The notes under the pieces were generated by a model. That model did not search any database and was not told where the DNA came from. It was given only the letters and a program-made list of their open reading frames with translations. Made by a program: the position numbers and the translations under genes. Shown here piece after piece: positions 38,030 through 47,816 of a DNA stretch of 64,000 bases. The number at the start of each line of letters is the position of its first letter. Position 1 is the first letter of the stretch. The DNA comes from Microvirga pakistanensis (GTDB lineage: Bacteria; Pseudomonadota; Alphaproteobacteria; Rhizobiales; Beijerinckiaceae), in NCBI RefSeq assembly GCF_004458765.1, contig NZ_SPJX01000296.1:1-64000 (forward strand). The letters are read 5' to 3'.

Positions 38030-38356
38030 ATGACCGGAATTTCCCTCACCGAACGCGCCGCCCGTCGCATCAACGAGATCATGGCCGCCGAGCCGGAAGG
38101 CTCGATGCTGAGAATCAGCGTCAACGGGGGCGGCTGTTCGGGGTTCCAGTATGCCTTCGACGTGGACCGGACCCGGCAGGACGACGACCTTATCATCGAG
38201 AAGGACGGAGCCACGGTGGTGGTGGACGAGGTGTCCATCCAATACATGGATGGCTCCGTGATCGACTTCGTGGACGACCTGATCGGCCAATCCTTCAAGA
38301 TCGAGAATCCCCACGCCACCGCCTCCTGCGGTTGCGGCACGTCGTTCTCCTTGTGA
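38030..38356 (+). CDS. erpA: Iron-sulfur cluster insertion protein ErpA
   Basis: A 108-residue A-type carrier that delivers 4Fe-4S clusters to apoproteins. The three ligand cysteines are at 36 (GGGCSGFQY), 100 and 102 (SCGCGTSFSL). I chose ATG 38030 because GGAAG lies 6 bases before it; the ATG at 38003 has no ribosome-binding site and would add nine residues. Single A-type carriers of this kind support respiratory and isoprenoid enzymes. Confidence 0.95.
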   Translation: MTGISLTERAARRINEIMAAEPEGSMLRISVNGGGCSGFQYAFDVDRTRQDDDLIIEKDGATVVVDEVSIQYMDGSVIDFVDDLIGQSFKIENPHATASCGCGTSFSL

Positions 38357-38443
38357 AACCCTGTCTCCCGTTCTAGCCTCCGCTGCGAGATTCCGGCCCG
38401 AAGGCTTCCAGAAGTCCGGGCCTTTTTTCCTGCGGGGACCAAG

Positions 38444-40294
38444 ATGACGTTTCGTTACCGTTCGGGCGTGTGCGCCCTCGCCCTCCTGGCCGGAACGGCG
38501 GCCATGCAATTCGAGCCGGCAATCCTGCGGGACGTGGTCGTCGGCAGCGGTCCGCAGCAGCTCTCCGTCGGAGCCGTGCGGACGTCGCTCTGGAGCATGG
38601 CCCTGGCCCAGACGGCGGACAGCTTCACCCTGAACGACGTCCGCTTCACCTGGGGCGGCGCCACCTACGAGGCCAAGCAGGTCTCGTTCAGCGGCGCCTC
38701 CATGGCGCGCGGCGAGATCGAGAGCCTGTTCTCCTCCACCGCCGAGCCCCTGGCCGACAAGCTCGCCCGGATCGACATCAAGCAGGTGAGCATCCCCGAG
38801 CTGAAGGTCACGCAGAAGCTCGGCAAGGAGACGCAGACGGCCTCCTACCGGAACGTTTCCCTCAACGACATCGTCCGCGGCAGGATCGCGTCACTGACGG
38901 TCGAGACCTCCGCCATCGAGGAAACGGGCGGTCCGGACAAGACCCTCATCAGCTACGGGCGCACCACTCTCAGCGACTTCGACGCCCCCGCCTTCGCGAA
39001 GCTCTACGAGACGAAGGACGCCTCCGCTCCGCTCACCCGGATCTACAGCGCCTTCTCCATCGACAGGATCGACATCAGCGACGGCGCGGGCCTGTATAGC
39101 GCTCAGATCGCCCGCCTGAGCGGCCGGGACATCATGGCCAGGCCGACGAAGGATTCCTGGCAGGGGACGATCTCCGCCATCTCCGAACTGGCCGGGAAGG
39201 AAACGACCGCGCCCGAAGAGCAGATCCGTCTCCTGCCCATCGTCGTCGACCTTCTCGGCGCCTTCGACGCCGGCCTCGTGGAAGCGACAGGCATCACGTT
39301 CAAAGGCGACGAGAAGGAGAACAAGGCAACCGGCTCCGTTGCCCGTATCGCCTATACCGGCGCTGTCGGCTCGCAGACGCCCGAGTTCCGCATGGAGGGC
39401 CTCGACGTCACGGAAACGGAGTCCCGCGTGAAAATCGGCGCCGTCAGCCTGTCCGGCTTCTCCCTGGCGCCGACCCTCGAAGGCCTCAACGCGCTCGAGG
39501 GCAAGCAGCTGGCGGACCTCGACAGGGCCGCATGGCGCAGTCTCATCCCGACTCTCGGAACCCTGCGCATCACGGACATGGACATCGATGCGCCTGCGGC
39601 CGAGGACAAGCCCGACGAGCGCGTGCGTGTCACGTGGGGGCTCTTGGAGGTCACGGCCGACAAGCCGCGCAACGGCATTCCGACGAATATCCGCTTCGAG
39701 CAGCGCGATATCTCCGTACCTCTTTCCGATAGCAGCGACGACGAGCTCGCCCAGCAGCTCAAGGGCCTCGGCTACAACGCCATCGAGGGCTCCTTCGTCG
39801 TGGCGGCCGCCTGGAACGAGGCCTCGCAGGAGATCGCCATCCGGGAATTCTCGATGGACACCAAAGAGTTGGGAAGCCTGCGCCTGACGGGTCTCATCGG
39901 CAATGCCAGCCCGGATCTCTTCAGCCCCGACGAGGCGACGGCCGCGGCCGCGCTGATCGGCGCCAGGGCGAAATCGGCCAGCGTCGTGATTGAGAACCGG
40001 GGACTGGTCGAACGCTACCTGGAGAAGGCCGCCAAGGACGAGGGCACCACGCCCGATGCGCTGAAAAAGCTCTATGCGGGAGCCACGCCGCTCATCGTGT
40101 CGAGCATGATCGGCAATTCCGAGCAGGCGCGGATTCTGGGCGGGGCCGTCGCCCGCTTCATCGAGAAGCCCGGCAAGCTCACGATCGACGCCCAGCCCAA
40201 GAACCCATCGGGCTTCGGCCTGATGGACGCGATGCTCGCCTCCGACCCGAAGGCGGCGCTGGACAAGCTCAAGATCACCGCGAAGGCGGAGTAA
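38444..40294 (+). CDS. Exported protein of unknown function
   Basis: 616 residues with an N-terminal signal peptide (MTFRYRSGVCALALLAGTAAMQ). I recognise no named domain. The mature part alternates beta-rich stretches ending in patterns such as LTLSDFDAP, IDISDGAGLY, MDIDAPAAEDK and ends with MLASDPKAALDKLKITAKAE; the repetitive beta strands suggest a periplasmic, AsmA-like or filament-like fold, which is inference only. GGGGA precedes the ATG. It starts 87 bases after erpA on the same strand and may be cotranscribed. Confidence 0.85.
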   Translation: MTFRYRSGVCALALLAGTAAMQFEPAILRDVVVGSGPQQLSVGAVRTSLWSMALAQTADSFTLNDVRFTWGGATYEAKQVSFSGASMARGEIESLFSSTAEPLADKLARIDIKQVSIPELKVTQKLGKETQTASYRNVSLNDIVRGRIASLTVETSAIEETGGPDKTLISYGRTTLSDFDAPAFAKLYETKDASAPLTRIYSAFSIDRIDISDGAGLYSAQIARLSGRDIMARPTKDSWQGTISAISELAGKETTAPEEQIRLLPIVVDLLGAFDAGLVEATGITFKGDEKENKATGSVARIAYTGAVGSQTPEFRMEGLDVTETESRVKIGAVSLSGFSLAPTLEGLNALEGKQLADLDRAAWRSLIPTLGTLRITDMDIDAPAAEDKPDERVRVTWGLLEVTADKPRNGIPTNIRFEQRDISVPLSDSSDDELAQQLKGLGYNAIEGSFVVAAAWNEASQEIAIREFSMDTKELGSLRLTGLIGNASPDLFSPDEATAAAALIGARAKSASVVIENRGLVERYLEKAAKDEGTTPDALKKLYAGATPLIVSSMIGNSEQARILGGAVARFIEKPGKLTIDAQPKNPSGFGLMDAMLASDPKAALDKLKITAKAE

Positions 40295-40300
40295 CCTCCC

Positions 40301-40506
40301 TGTCATCCCCGGACTTGTTCCGGGGATCCACGTCTTCGTGGCGTAGCGGCTGTGAAGACGTGGATGGCTGCATCTCGTGCGGCCACAACGACGGAGACAC
40401 GGCTCTTGTGTCCTTCACGTCATCAGCCCTGCGCCGGCGATCCCAATCACACGAAGCGCAAAGCTCTTCACAACAAGATGGCCGGGACAAGCCCGGCCAT
40501 GACGGA
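40301..40506. repeat. Intergenic palindromic repeats, family A, with a spacer
   Basis: TGTCATCCCCGGACTTGTTCCGGGGATCCACGTCTTCG...GAAGACGTGGATGG at 40301-40367 and GATGGCCGGGACAAGCCCGGCCATGACGG at 40478-40506. The roughly 110 bases between them look like non-coding spacer. It lies between convergent stop codons. Confidence 0.8.
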
Positions 40507-40516
40507 GAGATGGAGA

Positions 40517-42820
40517 CTAGATCAGCGTCGGCTGATCCTGCTCGGCAGCCTGGGCCTCCACCACGGCGATGGCGGTCAGGTTGACGATGCCGCGGGCGGT
40601 CACCGACGGCGTCAGGATATGCGCGGGCTTGGCCGGACCGATGAGGATCGGACCGACGGGCAGCGAATCCGCCAGGATCTTCGTGAACTGGAAGGCGATG
40701 TTGGCCGCATCCAGGTTCGGCATGATCAGAACGTTCGCCTCGCCCGTCAGGCGCGAGCCCGGATTCACCCGGTCGCGGATCATTTGGGAGAGGGCGGCGT
40801 CGGCCTGCATCTCGCCATCGACCTCAAGGTCGGGCGCACGCTCGTTGATGCAGGCGAGCGCCTCGCGCATCTTCATCGCCGAGCGGGTATCAGCCGCGCC
40901 GAAATCCGCATGGGAGACCAGTGCGATCTTCGGCTCCATGCCGAAGCGGCGCACGTGGCTCGCGCAGGCGATCGCCATGTCGGAGATCTCTTCGGCGCTC
41001 GGGTCGAACTGCACATGCGTGTCGGCCAGGAAGTAGGCGCCCTTCGACGTGATGACGAGCGAGAGCGCCGCCATCTCATGGACGCCCGGAGCAAGGCCGA
41101 TGATGTCCTTGATGTGCTTGACCCGAGACTGGAAGCGTCCCTCGAGGCCGCAGATCAGCGCATCCGCATCGCCGCGCCGCACGGCGAGCGCGCCGATCAC
41201 GGTGGAGTTGGTGCGAACGAGGGTCTTCGCCGCATCGGGCGTGATGCCCTTGCGGCCCGCGGCCTCCACGTAAGAGGCCACATAATCGCGATAGCGCGGA
41301 TCGTCGTCCGGATTCACGAGTTCGAATTCCCGTCCGATGCTCATGGAGAGACCGAAGCGCTTGATGCGCGCCTCCACCACGTTGGGACGACCGATCAGGA
41401 TCGGCTTCGCAAGGCCTTCTTCCGCGATCACCTGCACGGCGCGCAGCACGCGCTCGTCCTCGCCCTCCGCATAGATCACCCGCTTCGGGTTCGCCTTCGC
41501 CTGCGAGAAGAGCGGCTTCATGATGAAGCCCGAGCGGAACACGAAGCGGCTCAGGGATTCGGCGTAGGCGTCGAGATCCTCCAGCGGCCGCGTGGCGACG
41601 CCGGACCTCATGGCGGCCTCAGCCACCGCCGGCGCGATGCGCAGGATCAGGCGCGGATCGAAGGGGCTCGGGATCAGGGACTTGCGCCCGAAGGGATGCG
41701 CCTCGCCGCCATAGGCGCGCGCCACGACCTCGGACGGAGCCTCGCGGGCGAGGCTCGCAATCGCCTTCACGGCGGCCGCCTTCATGTCCTCGTTGATGGT
41801 GGTTGCGCCCACATCGAGCGCGCCGCGGAAGATGTAGGGGAAGCAGAGGACGTTGTTGACCTGGTTCGGATAATCCGAGCGGCCCGTGCAGATCATGGCG
41901 TCCGGGCGGATCACCTCAGCCTCCTCCGGCATGATCTCGGGGTAAGGGTTGGCCAGCGCCAGGATCAGCGGGCGCGGCGCCATCTTCGCCACCATCTCGG
42001 GCTTGAGAACGCCGCCGGCCGAAAGGCCGAGGAACACGTCCGCGTCGGGAATGACGTCACCGAGCGTGCGCGCATCGGTCTTCTGCGCATAGGCCGACTT
42101 CCAGCGGTCCATGAGCTCGTTGCGGCCTGCATGGACGACGCCCTCGATGTCCGTGACCCAGATGTTCTCGCGCTTGGCGCCGAGCGACACGAGGAGATTG
42201 AGGCACGCGAGCGCGGCGGCGCCCGCTCCGGAGGTGACGATCTTCACCTCGCCGATGCTCTTGCCGGCCAGCTCCAGGGCGTTGGTGACGGCGGCGCCCA
42301 CGATGATCGCGGTGCCGTGCTGGTCGTCGTGGAAGACCGGGATCCCCATGCGGCTTTTGAGGCGCTCCTCCAGCTCGAAGCATTCGGGAGCCTTGATGTC
42401 TTCCAGGTTGATGCCCCCGAAGGTGGGCTCGAGCGCCGCGATCACCTCCACGAGCTTGTCCACGTTCTTCTCGGCCACCTCGATGTCGAACACGTCGATG
42501 CCGGAGAACTTCTTGAACAGGACGGCCTTGCCCTCCATCACGGGCTTGGAGGCGAGCGGGCCGATATCGCCGAGGCCCAGCACCGCCGTGCCGTTGGAGA
42601 TCACGGCCACGAGGTTCTGGCGGGAGGTCAGGTTCGCGGCCTGCGCCGGATCGGCCGCGATGGCCTCGCAGGGGGCGGCGACGCCGGGGGAATAGGCGAG
42701 CGCCAGGTCGCGCTGGTTGCCGAGGGGCTTGGTGGGCTGGATCTCGAGCTTACCGGGACGCGGGTGCTGGTGGTAGAACATCGCCCCCGATTTCAGATCC
42801 TGCGAGATGTTGTCTCCCAT
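40517..42820 (-). CDS. maeB: NADP-dependent malic enzyme with phosphotransacetylase-like C-terminal domain
   Basis: 767 residues. The N-terminal malic-enzyme half (about 1-430) converts malate to pyruvate and CO2: [40 protein letters not shown] and the NAD(P)-loop SGAGAAA. The C-terminal half (about 440-767) resembles phosphate acetyltransferase ([23 protein letters not shown]-type ILIGRPNVV, and ANIAFQ), a regulatory domain in this class. The length matches the MaeB family. Start [12 protein letters not shown]. Confidence 0.96.
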   Translation of the reverse strand: MGDNISQDLKSGAMFYHQHPRPGKLEIQPTKPLGNQRDLALAYSPGVAAPCEAIAADPAQAANLTSRQNLVAVISNGTAVLGLGDIGPLASKPVMEGKAVLFKKFSGIDVFDIEVAEKNVDKLVEVIAALEPTFGGINLEDIKAPECFELEERLKSRMGIPVFHDDQHGTAIIVGAAVTNALELAGKSIGEVKIVTSGAGAAALACLNLLVSLGAKRENIWVTDIEGVVHAGRNELMDRWKSAYAQKTDARTLGDVIPDADVFLGLSAGGVLKPEMVAKMAPRPLILALANPYPEIMPEEAEVIRPDAMICTGRSDYPNQVNNVLCFPYIFRGALDVGATTINEDMKAAAVKAIASLAREAPSEVVARAYGGEAHPFGRKSLIPSPFDPRLILRIAPAVAEAAMRSGVATRPLEDLDAYAESLSRFVFRSGFIMKPLFSQAKANPKRVIYAEGEDERVLRAVQVIAEEGLAKPILIGRPNVVEARIKRFGLSMSIGREFELVNPDDDPRYRDYVASYVEAAGRKGITPDAAKTLVRTNSTVIGALAVRRGDADALICGLEGRFQSRVKHIKDIIGLAPGVHEMAALSLVITSKGAYFLADTHVQFDPSAEEISDMAIACASHVRRFGMEPKIALVSHADFGAADTRSAMKMREALACINERAPDLEVDGEMQADAALSQMIRDRVNPGSRLTGEANVLIMPNLDAANIAFQFTKILADSLPVGPILIGPAKPAHILTPSVTARGIVNLTAIAVVEAQAAEQDQPTLI

Positions 42821-42934
42821 CCCAACGCTCCTTACACCAACCGTTGCATGTCACAGGCCCTTGTGAGCGCCACGGCTCCCGGCGTCAATGTTCTTCTCTC
42901 GCGACCTATTTGACATCCACTCGCAGGGGAGGCC

Positions 42935-42969
42935 CAAAAACGCTTCGGCAGCGCATGAGCGCTGCCGAA
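42935..42969 (-). terminator. Rho-independent terminator after aspS
   Basis: An 11-base-pair perfect stem (TTCGGCAGCGC / GCGCTGCCGAA) with a 4-base loop. On the minus strand it is followed by GCGTTTTTGG. It lies 29 bases after the aspS stop. Confidence 0.85.
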
Positions 42970-42997
42970 AACAGGGACATCACAGGTTTCCGGAGGC

Positions 42998-44818
42998 CTA
43001 TTTCTCCGGCAGATTCGTCCGGATATGCAGCTCGCGCAGCTGCTTGGGCGTCGCCTCGGAGGGGGCGCCGAGCAGCAGGTCTTCCGCCTTCTGGTTCATG
43101 GGGAAGAGCGTGATCTCGCGCAGGTTATGGGCGCCGCAGAGCAGCATCACGATGCGGTCCACGCCCGCCGCCATGCCGCCGTGGGGCGGCGCGCCGTACT
43201 GGAAGGCGCGGTACATGCCGCCGAAGCGCTCCATCACTTCCTTCTCGCCGTAGCCGGCGATCTCGAAGGCCTTCACCATCCGGTCGGGGCGGTGATTGCG
43301 GATCGAGCCCGAAGCCATCTCGTAGCCGTTGCAGACCATGTCGTACTGGAAGGCCGTGATCTTGAGGATCTTGTCCTTGTCCGCCGGGTCGAGGGCCATG
43401 AACTCCTCATGGCTCATATTGGCCATGGAGAACGGGTTGTGGGAGAAGTCGATCTTCTTCTCGTCCTCGTTCCACTCGTATTGCGGGAAATCGACGATCC
43501 AGCAGAACGCGAACTGGTTCTTATCGCCCAGGCCCAGCTCGTCGCCGATGCGCACGCGCGCCTTGCCGGCGAGCGAAGCGGCCTTGTCCTCCGTGCCGGC
43601 CGAGAAGAACACGGCGTCGCCCGCCTTGATGCCGGCTTTCTCGCGGATGACCGCCTGCGCGGCCTCGGGTATGAACTTGGCGATGGGGCCCTTGGCCTGG
43701 ATCTGACCGCCCTCGTCCTCGAACACGATGTAGCCGAGGCCGGGCGCGCCTTCCGAGCGGGCCCAGTCGTTGAGCTTGTCGAAGAAGGAGCGCGGCTGCG
43801 AAGCGGCGCCCGTGGCCGGGATGGCGCGCACGACGCCGCCGGACTTGATGACGTTCTTGAACGCGTTGAAGGTCACGTCCTCGCGCTCGAACACCTCCGA
43901 CACGTCGGCGATGACGAGCGGGTTGCGCAGGTCAGGCTTGTCCGTGCCGTATTTCAGCATCGCCTCGAAGTACGGGATGCGCGGGAACACCTCCGTGACC
44001 GGCTTGCCGTCGGCGAATTCCTTGAAGGTGTCCCGGATCACCGGCTCCATGGTCTGGAACACGTCTTCCTGCGTGACGAAGCTCATTTCCAGGTCGAGCT
44101 GGTAGAACTCGCCCGGGAGGCGGTCGGCGCGCGGGTCCTCGTCGCGGAAGCAGGGCGCGATCTGGAAATACCGGTCGAAGCCGGAGATCATGATGAGCTG
44201 CTTGAACTGCTGCGGAGCCTGCGGCAGCGCATAGAACTTGCCGGGATGGATGCGCGACGGCACCAGGAAGTCGCGCGCGCCCTCGGGCGAGGACGCGGTC
44301 AGGATCGGCGTCGTGAACTCGAAGAAGCCGCCGGACTTCATGCGGGTGCGAAGAGAGTCGATGATCGCGCCGCGCTTCATGATGTTGCTGTGCAGCTTCT
44401 CCCGGCGAAGATCCAGGTACCGGTACTTGAGGCGGGTTTCCTCCGGGTAGTCCTGGTCGCCGAAGACCGGCATCGGCAGTTCGTCCGCCGGGCCCAGCAC
44501 CTCCATGTCGGTGATGTAGACCTCGATCGTGCCGGTGGGCAGCTCCGGGTTCTCGGTGCCGGCCGGGCGGTTGCGCACCTTGCCGTCCACCCGGATCACC
44601 CATTCGGACCGGGCGGTCTCGGCCAGCTTGAAGGCCGCCGAATCCGGGTCGATCACGCATTGCGTCATGCCGTAATGGTCGCGCAGATCGATGAACAGCA
44701 CGCCGCCATGGTCGCGGATGCGGTGGCACCAGCCGGACAGGCGGGCGGCCTGGCCGACATCGGATTCGCGGAGCGCGCCGCAGGTGTGGGTACGGTAACG
44801 GTGCATGGAGGCGGACAT
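42998..44818 (-). CDS. aspS: Aspartyl-tRNA synthetase
   Basis: A 606-residue class II synthetase of the bacterial type. The N-terminal OB-fold anticodon-binding domain (about 1-110) begins [12 protein letters not shown] and includes [21 protein letters not shown]. The catalytic core has [31 protein letters not shown] sequence (about 180-205), [19 protein letters not shown], the bacterial GAD insertion (about 300-410) and motif 3 [13 protein letters not shown] used the ATG at 44818 (MSASMHRY); an in-frame ATG at 44806 is equally possible. The further-upstream ATG at 44854 lacks support. Confidence 0.96.
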   Translation of the reverse strand: MSASMHRYRTHTCGALRESDVGQAARLSGWCHRIRDHGGVLFIDLRDHYGMTQCVIDPDSAAFKLAETARSEWVIRVDGKVRNRPAGTENPELPTGTIEVYITDMEVLGPADELPMPVFGDQDYPEETRLKYRYLDLRREKLHSNIMKRGAIIDSLRTRMKSGGFFEFTTPILTASSPEGARDFLVPSRIHPGKFYALPQAPQQFKQLIMISGFDRYFQIAPCFRDEDPRADRLPGEFYQLDLEMSFVTQEDVFQTMEPVIRDTFKEFADGKPVTEVFPRIPYFEAMLKYGTDKPDLRNPLVIADVSEVFEREDVTFNAFKNVIKSGGVVRAIPATGAASQPRSFFDKLNDWARSEGAPGLGYIVFEDEGGQIQAKGPIAKFIPEAAQAVIREKAGIKAGDAVFFSAGTEDKAASLAGKARVRIGDELGLGDKNQFAFCWIVDFPQYEWNEDEKKIDFSHNPFSMANMSHEEFMALDPADKDKILKITAFQYDMVCNGYEMASGSIRNHRPDRMVKAFEIAGYGEKEVMERFGGMYRAFQYGAPPHGGMAAGVDRIVMLLCGAHNLREITLFPMNQKAEDLLLGAPSEATPKQLRELHIRTNLPEK

Positions 44819-45015
44819 TGAACAAGCCTGCTGGTTCGGTGTTCCGCGCAACATCCATGGGAGGCCGGGGAAGTCAAGGAGGAACGACGCATGAGAGCCA
44901 CGTTCGGGCGCCTCCGCCCTGCGACGCGTGCCAGCCGGCAGATCCTGGCTTGTCCTTCGAGAACAGGGGAGTGCGGCCCTCCCTCAAGCCTCGGGGCAGT
45001 CCCGGGCGCACCCGC

Positions 45016-45243
45016 CTACACCACCGGCTTCCGGTAGAGGTGCCATGTCGTATGCCCGAGCACCGGCAGGACCGCCGCCAGTCCCAGGAAGACCGGCAGC
45101 GCGGCGACGAAGAGCGGGAGCGCGACGGAGATCCCCCAGCCCAGCATGGGCCGAGGATTGCCGATCGCCGACCGGACGCTCGCGATCATCGCCGTCACGA
45201 GATCCACCTCCCGGTCCAGGAGCAGCGGAAGAACCCTTACCCG
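45016..45243 (-). pseudogene. DUF2189 membrane protein, C-terminal remnant
   Basis: The 75 codons before the stop translate to LPLLLDREVDLVTAMIASVR, NPRPMLGWGISV, FLGLAAVLPVLGHTTWHLYR, and this is the diagnostic last third of DUF2189 integral membrane proteins (LPLLLDR..., NP-PM--W, PVLGHATWH-YR). No start codon or upstream part of the protein is present; the frame upstream is AT-rich and unrelated. The remaining residues still read cleanly, so the deletion may be recent. The neighbour is an intact small gene on the other strand. Confidence 0.8.
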
Positions 45244-45351
45244 TCCCGGAGGGCAGCCGCGCCGCGCTTTTCTTTGTTTTTCAATGATTTTTTCGCGTTC
45301 CGAGCCCTCGAAATCCTTGCGGAACAAAGCGTGAATTCCCATATCCGCTGC

Positions 45352-45717
45352 ATGACACTCACTCATGCCACGACCCTGCTGAAGCCCGGCCGGAACGCCC
45401 CCAACGAGGAGCGGATCGAGGGCAATTGGCACGTCTATCCTTTCGAGGCAGCCCTCGAGATCGACTATGTGGACCAGGCCGGCAATCCGACCCGGCGCTG
45501 GGTGATCGCGCGCGAGCTGAAGGTCGGCCCCGGCAAGATGCTGCTGGGCGGCATCGACATGTCCGATGACGGGTATCGCGGCTTCAGGGTCGACCGGATC
45601 GAGCGCCTCGAGGACGCCGAGACCGGCCTCGTGGTCGACCGGAACATCCTGGACTGGCTCGTGAAGAGGGCCGAAAGACAAGCAAAAGAGCGGAGGAAAG
45701 CCCTTCGGAACGCTTAA
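45352..45717 (+). CDS. Small protein resembling a WYL domain
   Basis: 121 residues. The core (about 30-100) reads [23 protein letters not shown], then LLGGID and [18 protein letters not shown], which has the strand order and FRVDRI of WYL ligand-binding domains. There is no DNA-binding domain, unlike most WYL proteins. The C-terminus is basic ([17 protein letters not shown]). The function is unknown. I chose ATG 45352 ([17 protein letters not shown]). It is 44 bases upstream of rnd on the same strand. Confidence 0.75.
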   Translation: MTLTHATTLLKPGRNAPNEERIEGNWHVYPFEAALEIDYVDQAGNPTRRWVIARELKVGPGKMLLGGIDMSDDGYRGFRVDRIERLEDAETGLVVDRNILDWLVKRAERQAKERRKALRNA

Positions 45718-45761
45718 GGAGGGGTCGCCTGCACAAGCAGGTTCCGTTAAAAGACGTTTCC

Positions 45762-46922
45762 ATGAATTTGATTACCACCACCGAGGCGCTTTCCGACGCC
45801 TGCTCCCGCCTGAGCCAGCATCCGTTCGTCACCGTCGACACGGAGTTCCTGCGCGAGACCACCTATTACCCGAAGCTCTGCCTGATCCAGATGGCGGGGC
45901 CGGATCCCGAGAACGCGTTTCTCATTGACCCGCTGGCCGACGGCATCAGCCTCGAGCCGTTCATGGCGCTCATGTCCGACAAGCGGATCGTGAAGGTCTT
46001 CCACTCCGCCCGGCAGGACCTGGAGATCATCTGGAACTTAGGGAGCATCGTCCCCGAGCCCCTGTTCGACACGCAGGTCGCAGCCATGGTTTGCGGCTAC
46101 GGCGACTCCGTCTCGTACGAGCAACTGGTGAACGATCTCGCCAAGGCGAAGGTCGACAAGTCCTCCCGGTTCACCGACTGGTCGCGCCGCCCCCTCAGCG
46201 ATGCCCAGCTCACCTACGCCCTCTCGGACGTGACCCATCTGGTCAAGGTCTACGAGGCGCTCATGGTCCAGCTCGAGAAGAACGGCCGTCTGGCCTGGCT
46301 TGACGAGGAGATGTCCATTCTGACCTCCCCCGAGACCTACCAGGCCGACCCTGAGAATGCCTGGCGGCGCCTCGTCGGACGCCTGCGCAAGCCCAGGGAG
46401 GTCGCCGTCCTCATGGAGGTCGCCGCCTGGCGCGAGCGCGAGGCTCAGGGACGCGACGTTCCCCGCGGCCGCATTCTCAAGGACGACGCCCTGATCGACA
46501 TCGCCACCTCCGCGCCCCGCAGCGTGGAGGCGCTGGGCAGGTTGCGTTCCATCCCGAACGGGTTCGAGCGCTCCCGCACGGGCGCCGACATCCTGGAAGC
46601 GGTCGAGCGCGGCCTCGCGCGCGATCCGTCCGCCATCGCCATGCCCGAGCGCAGCCGGGGCCGCGGCAATACCGGGGCGGTCGTCGACCTGCTGAAGGTC
46701 CTGCTCAAGGCCGTGGCCGAGCAGGAGGGCGTCGCGCCCAAGATCGTCGCCACCGTCGAGGAACTCGAGGCCATCGCCGACAGCGACCATGCGGACGTGC
46801 CGTCCCTGCATGGCTGGCGGCGGACCCTCTTCGGCGACAAGGCGCTGGCGCTCAAGAACGGCCAGCTCGGCCTCGTTCTGGAGCGGGGCCGGGTAAGGCT
46901 GCGGGCACTTTCCGACCCGTAG
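45762..46922 (+). CDS. rnd: Ribonuclease D
   Basis: A 386-residue DEDD 3'-5' exonuclease that trims tRNA and other small RNA 3' ends. The exonuclease domain has [10 protein letters not shown] (Asp/Glu, about 25-34), the middle aspartate in [12 protein letters not shown], and the later [13 protein letters not shown]. An HRDC domain spans about 205-290. The start is [14 protein letters not shown]. It is divergent from aspS and shares its strand with the small WYL-like gene. Confidence 0.95.
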   Translation: MNLITTTEALSDACSRLSQHPFVTVDTEFLRETTYYPKLCLIQMAGPDPENAFLIDPLADGISLEPFMALMSDKRIVKVFHSARQDLEIIWNLGSIVPEPLFDTQVAAMVCGYGDSVSYEQLVNDLAKAKVDKSSRFTDWSRRPLSDAQLTYALSDVTHLVKVYEALMVQLEKNGRLAWLDEEMSILTSPETYQADPENAWRRLVGRLRKPREVAVLMEVAAWREREAQGRDVPRGRILKDDALIDIATSAPRSVEALGRLRSIPNGFERSRTGADILEAVERGLARDPSAIAMPERSRGRGNTGAVVDLLKVLLKAVAEQEGVAPKIVATVEELEAIADSDHADVPSLHGWRRTLFGDKALALKNGQLGLVLERGRVRLRALSDP

Positions 46923-46970
46923 GGGCCGCTACCGTTCGGCTGACCCGCCTGGCATGACCCACTTCACCTC

Positions 46971-47057
46971 ATCACCGGCCTCGTGCCGGTGATCCCGGCT
47001 CAGTGAGGTGTTGCGCTTCTCATCATTGGGATGGCCGGGACAGGCCCGGCCATGACG
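46971..47057. repeat. Intergenic palindromic repeat, family A
   Basis: CATCACCGGCCTCGTGCCGGTGATCCCGG and GATGGCCGGGACAGGCCCGGCCATGACGG, two palindromes about 50 bases apart, between the convergent rnd and oxygenase genes. Confidence 0.8.
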
Positions 47058-47087
47058 GGAACGCTCCGGCGAGCCGCACCGGACAGC

Positions 47088-47711
47088 TCACCGTCCGAAG
47101 ATGCCCTTGAAGAACTGGGCCATCTTGTTGTGCTTCTTCTTGCGATCCACGTCCGCCTGGCTCTTCACCCAGGCGATCTGGACGACGCGGCGCTCGCCGG
47201 AAAACGGCAGGTGGCCGTGCCAGGAATTGTCCGAGCGCAGGAACGCGAACATGGTGCCCATGGTCGGCGGCACCTCGAGTTTGAAAGGCTCGAAGTTCTT
47301 GCCGTCGTAGAGCACGCGCAGACGGCCGCCCTCGTCCTGCTGCCACTCGTCGTTCATGTAGACGAGCATCGTCATGACCTTGGACGGGCCGTCCGTGTGG
47401 ATCGCACCATATTTCGGCTGCGAGCGCCTCATGATCGTGGTGAGGCGCGGATACGGGCTCAGGTCGACACCGAATTTTTCCGACAGGGCCTGCGTCAGCT
47501 CGGGCCCTTCGAGTTCCTCGATCAGCTCCTTGAACCGGCCGTGAAGCTTGACCTCGTCAACCGTGAGATAACCCGGCTTTTTGATCTCGGGAAAGTCGCG
47601 CCGAAGCTGGTCGATCACGTCCCGGTTCAGAAAATTGGACGCCAGAAGGTGATCGTAGGGATCACGCGAATGCTGCGCATTCTGCACAGCCGACAGATTG
47701 ATGAGGCTCAT
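47088..47711 (-). CDS. 2-oxoglutarate/Fe(II)-dependent oxygenase
   Basis: 207 residues. The iron triad is H105 and D107 (AIHTDG) and a second His in DNSWHGHLPF (about 165); the 2-oxoglutarate arginine is likely in GERRVVQIAW (about 174). This is the prolyl-4-hydroxylase-like or PiuC-like fold, acting on a protein or small-molecule substrate that I cannot specify. The ATG at 47711 is preceded by GGGAGCGGGA; the upstream extension to 47801 is poorly coding. It is 105 bases after ppx. Confidence 0.85.
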   Translation of the reverse strand: MSLINLSAVQNAQHSRDPYDHLLASNFLNRDVIDQLRRDFPEIKKPGYLTVDEVKLHGRFKELIEELEGPELTQALSEKFGVDLSPYPRLTTIMRRSQPKYGAIHTDGPSKVMTMLVYMNDEWQQDEGGRLRVLYDGKNFEPFKLEVPPTMGTMFAFLRSDNSWHGHLPFSGERRVVQIAWVKSQADVDRKKKHNKMAQFFKGIFGR

Positions 47712-47816
47712 AATCCCGCTCCCGCGACGCCCCACACCTGCTCTCATGGCAAGGTTGAATGATCCTTCCCCAAAGGCTGCAGCACCCAACGGCGAAGGCA
47801 ACCCAAAGGTGCCGCT

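Noticed and set aside
40352..42913. 853-codon open frame antisense to maeB
   Set aside because: Same codon-bias artefact; maeB reads completely on the other strand with family motifs.
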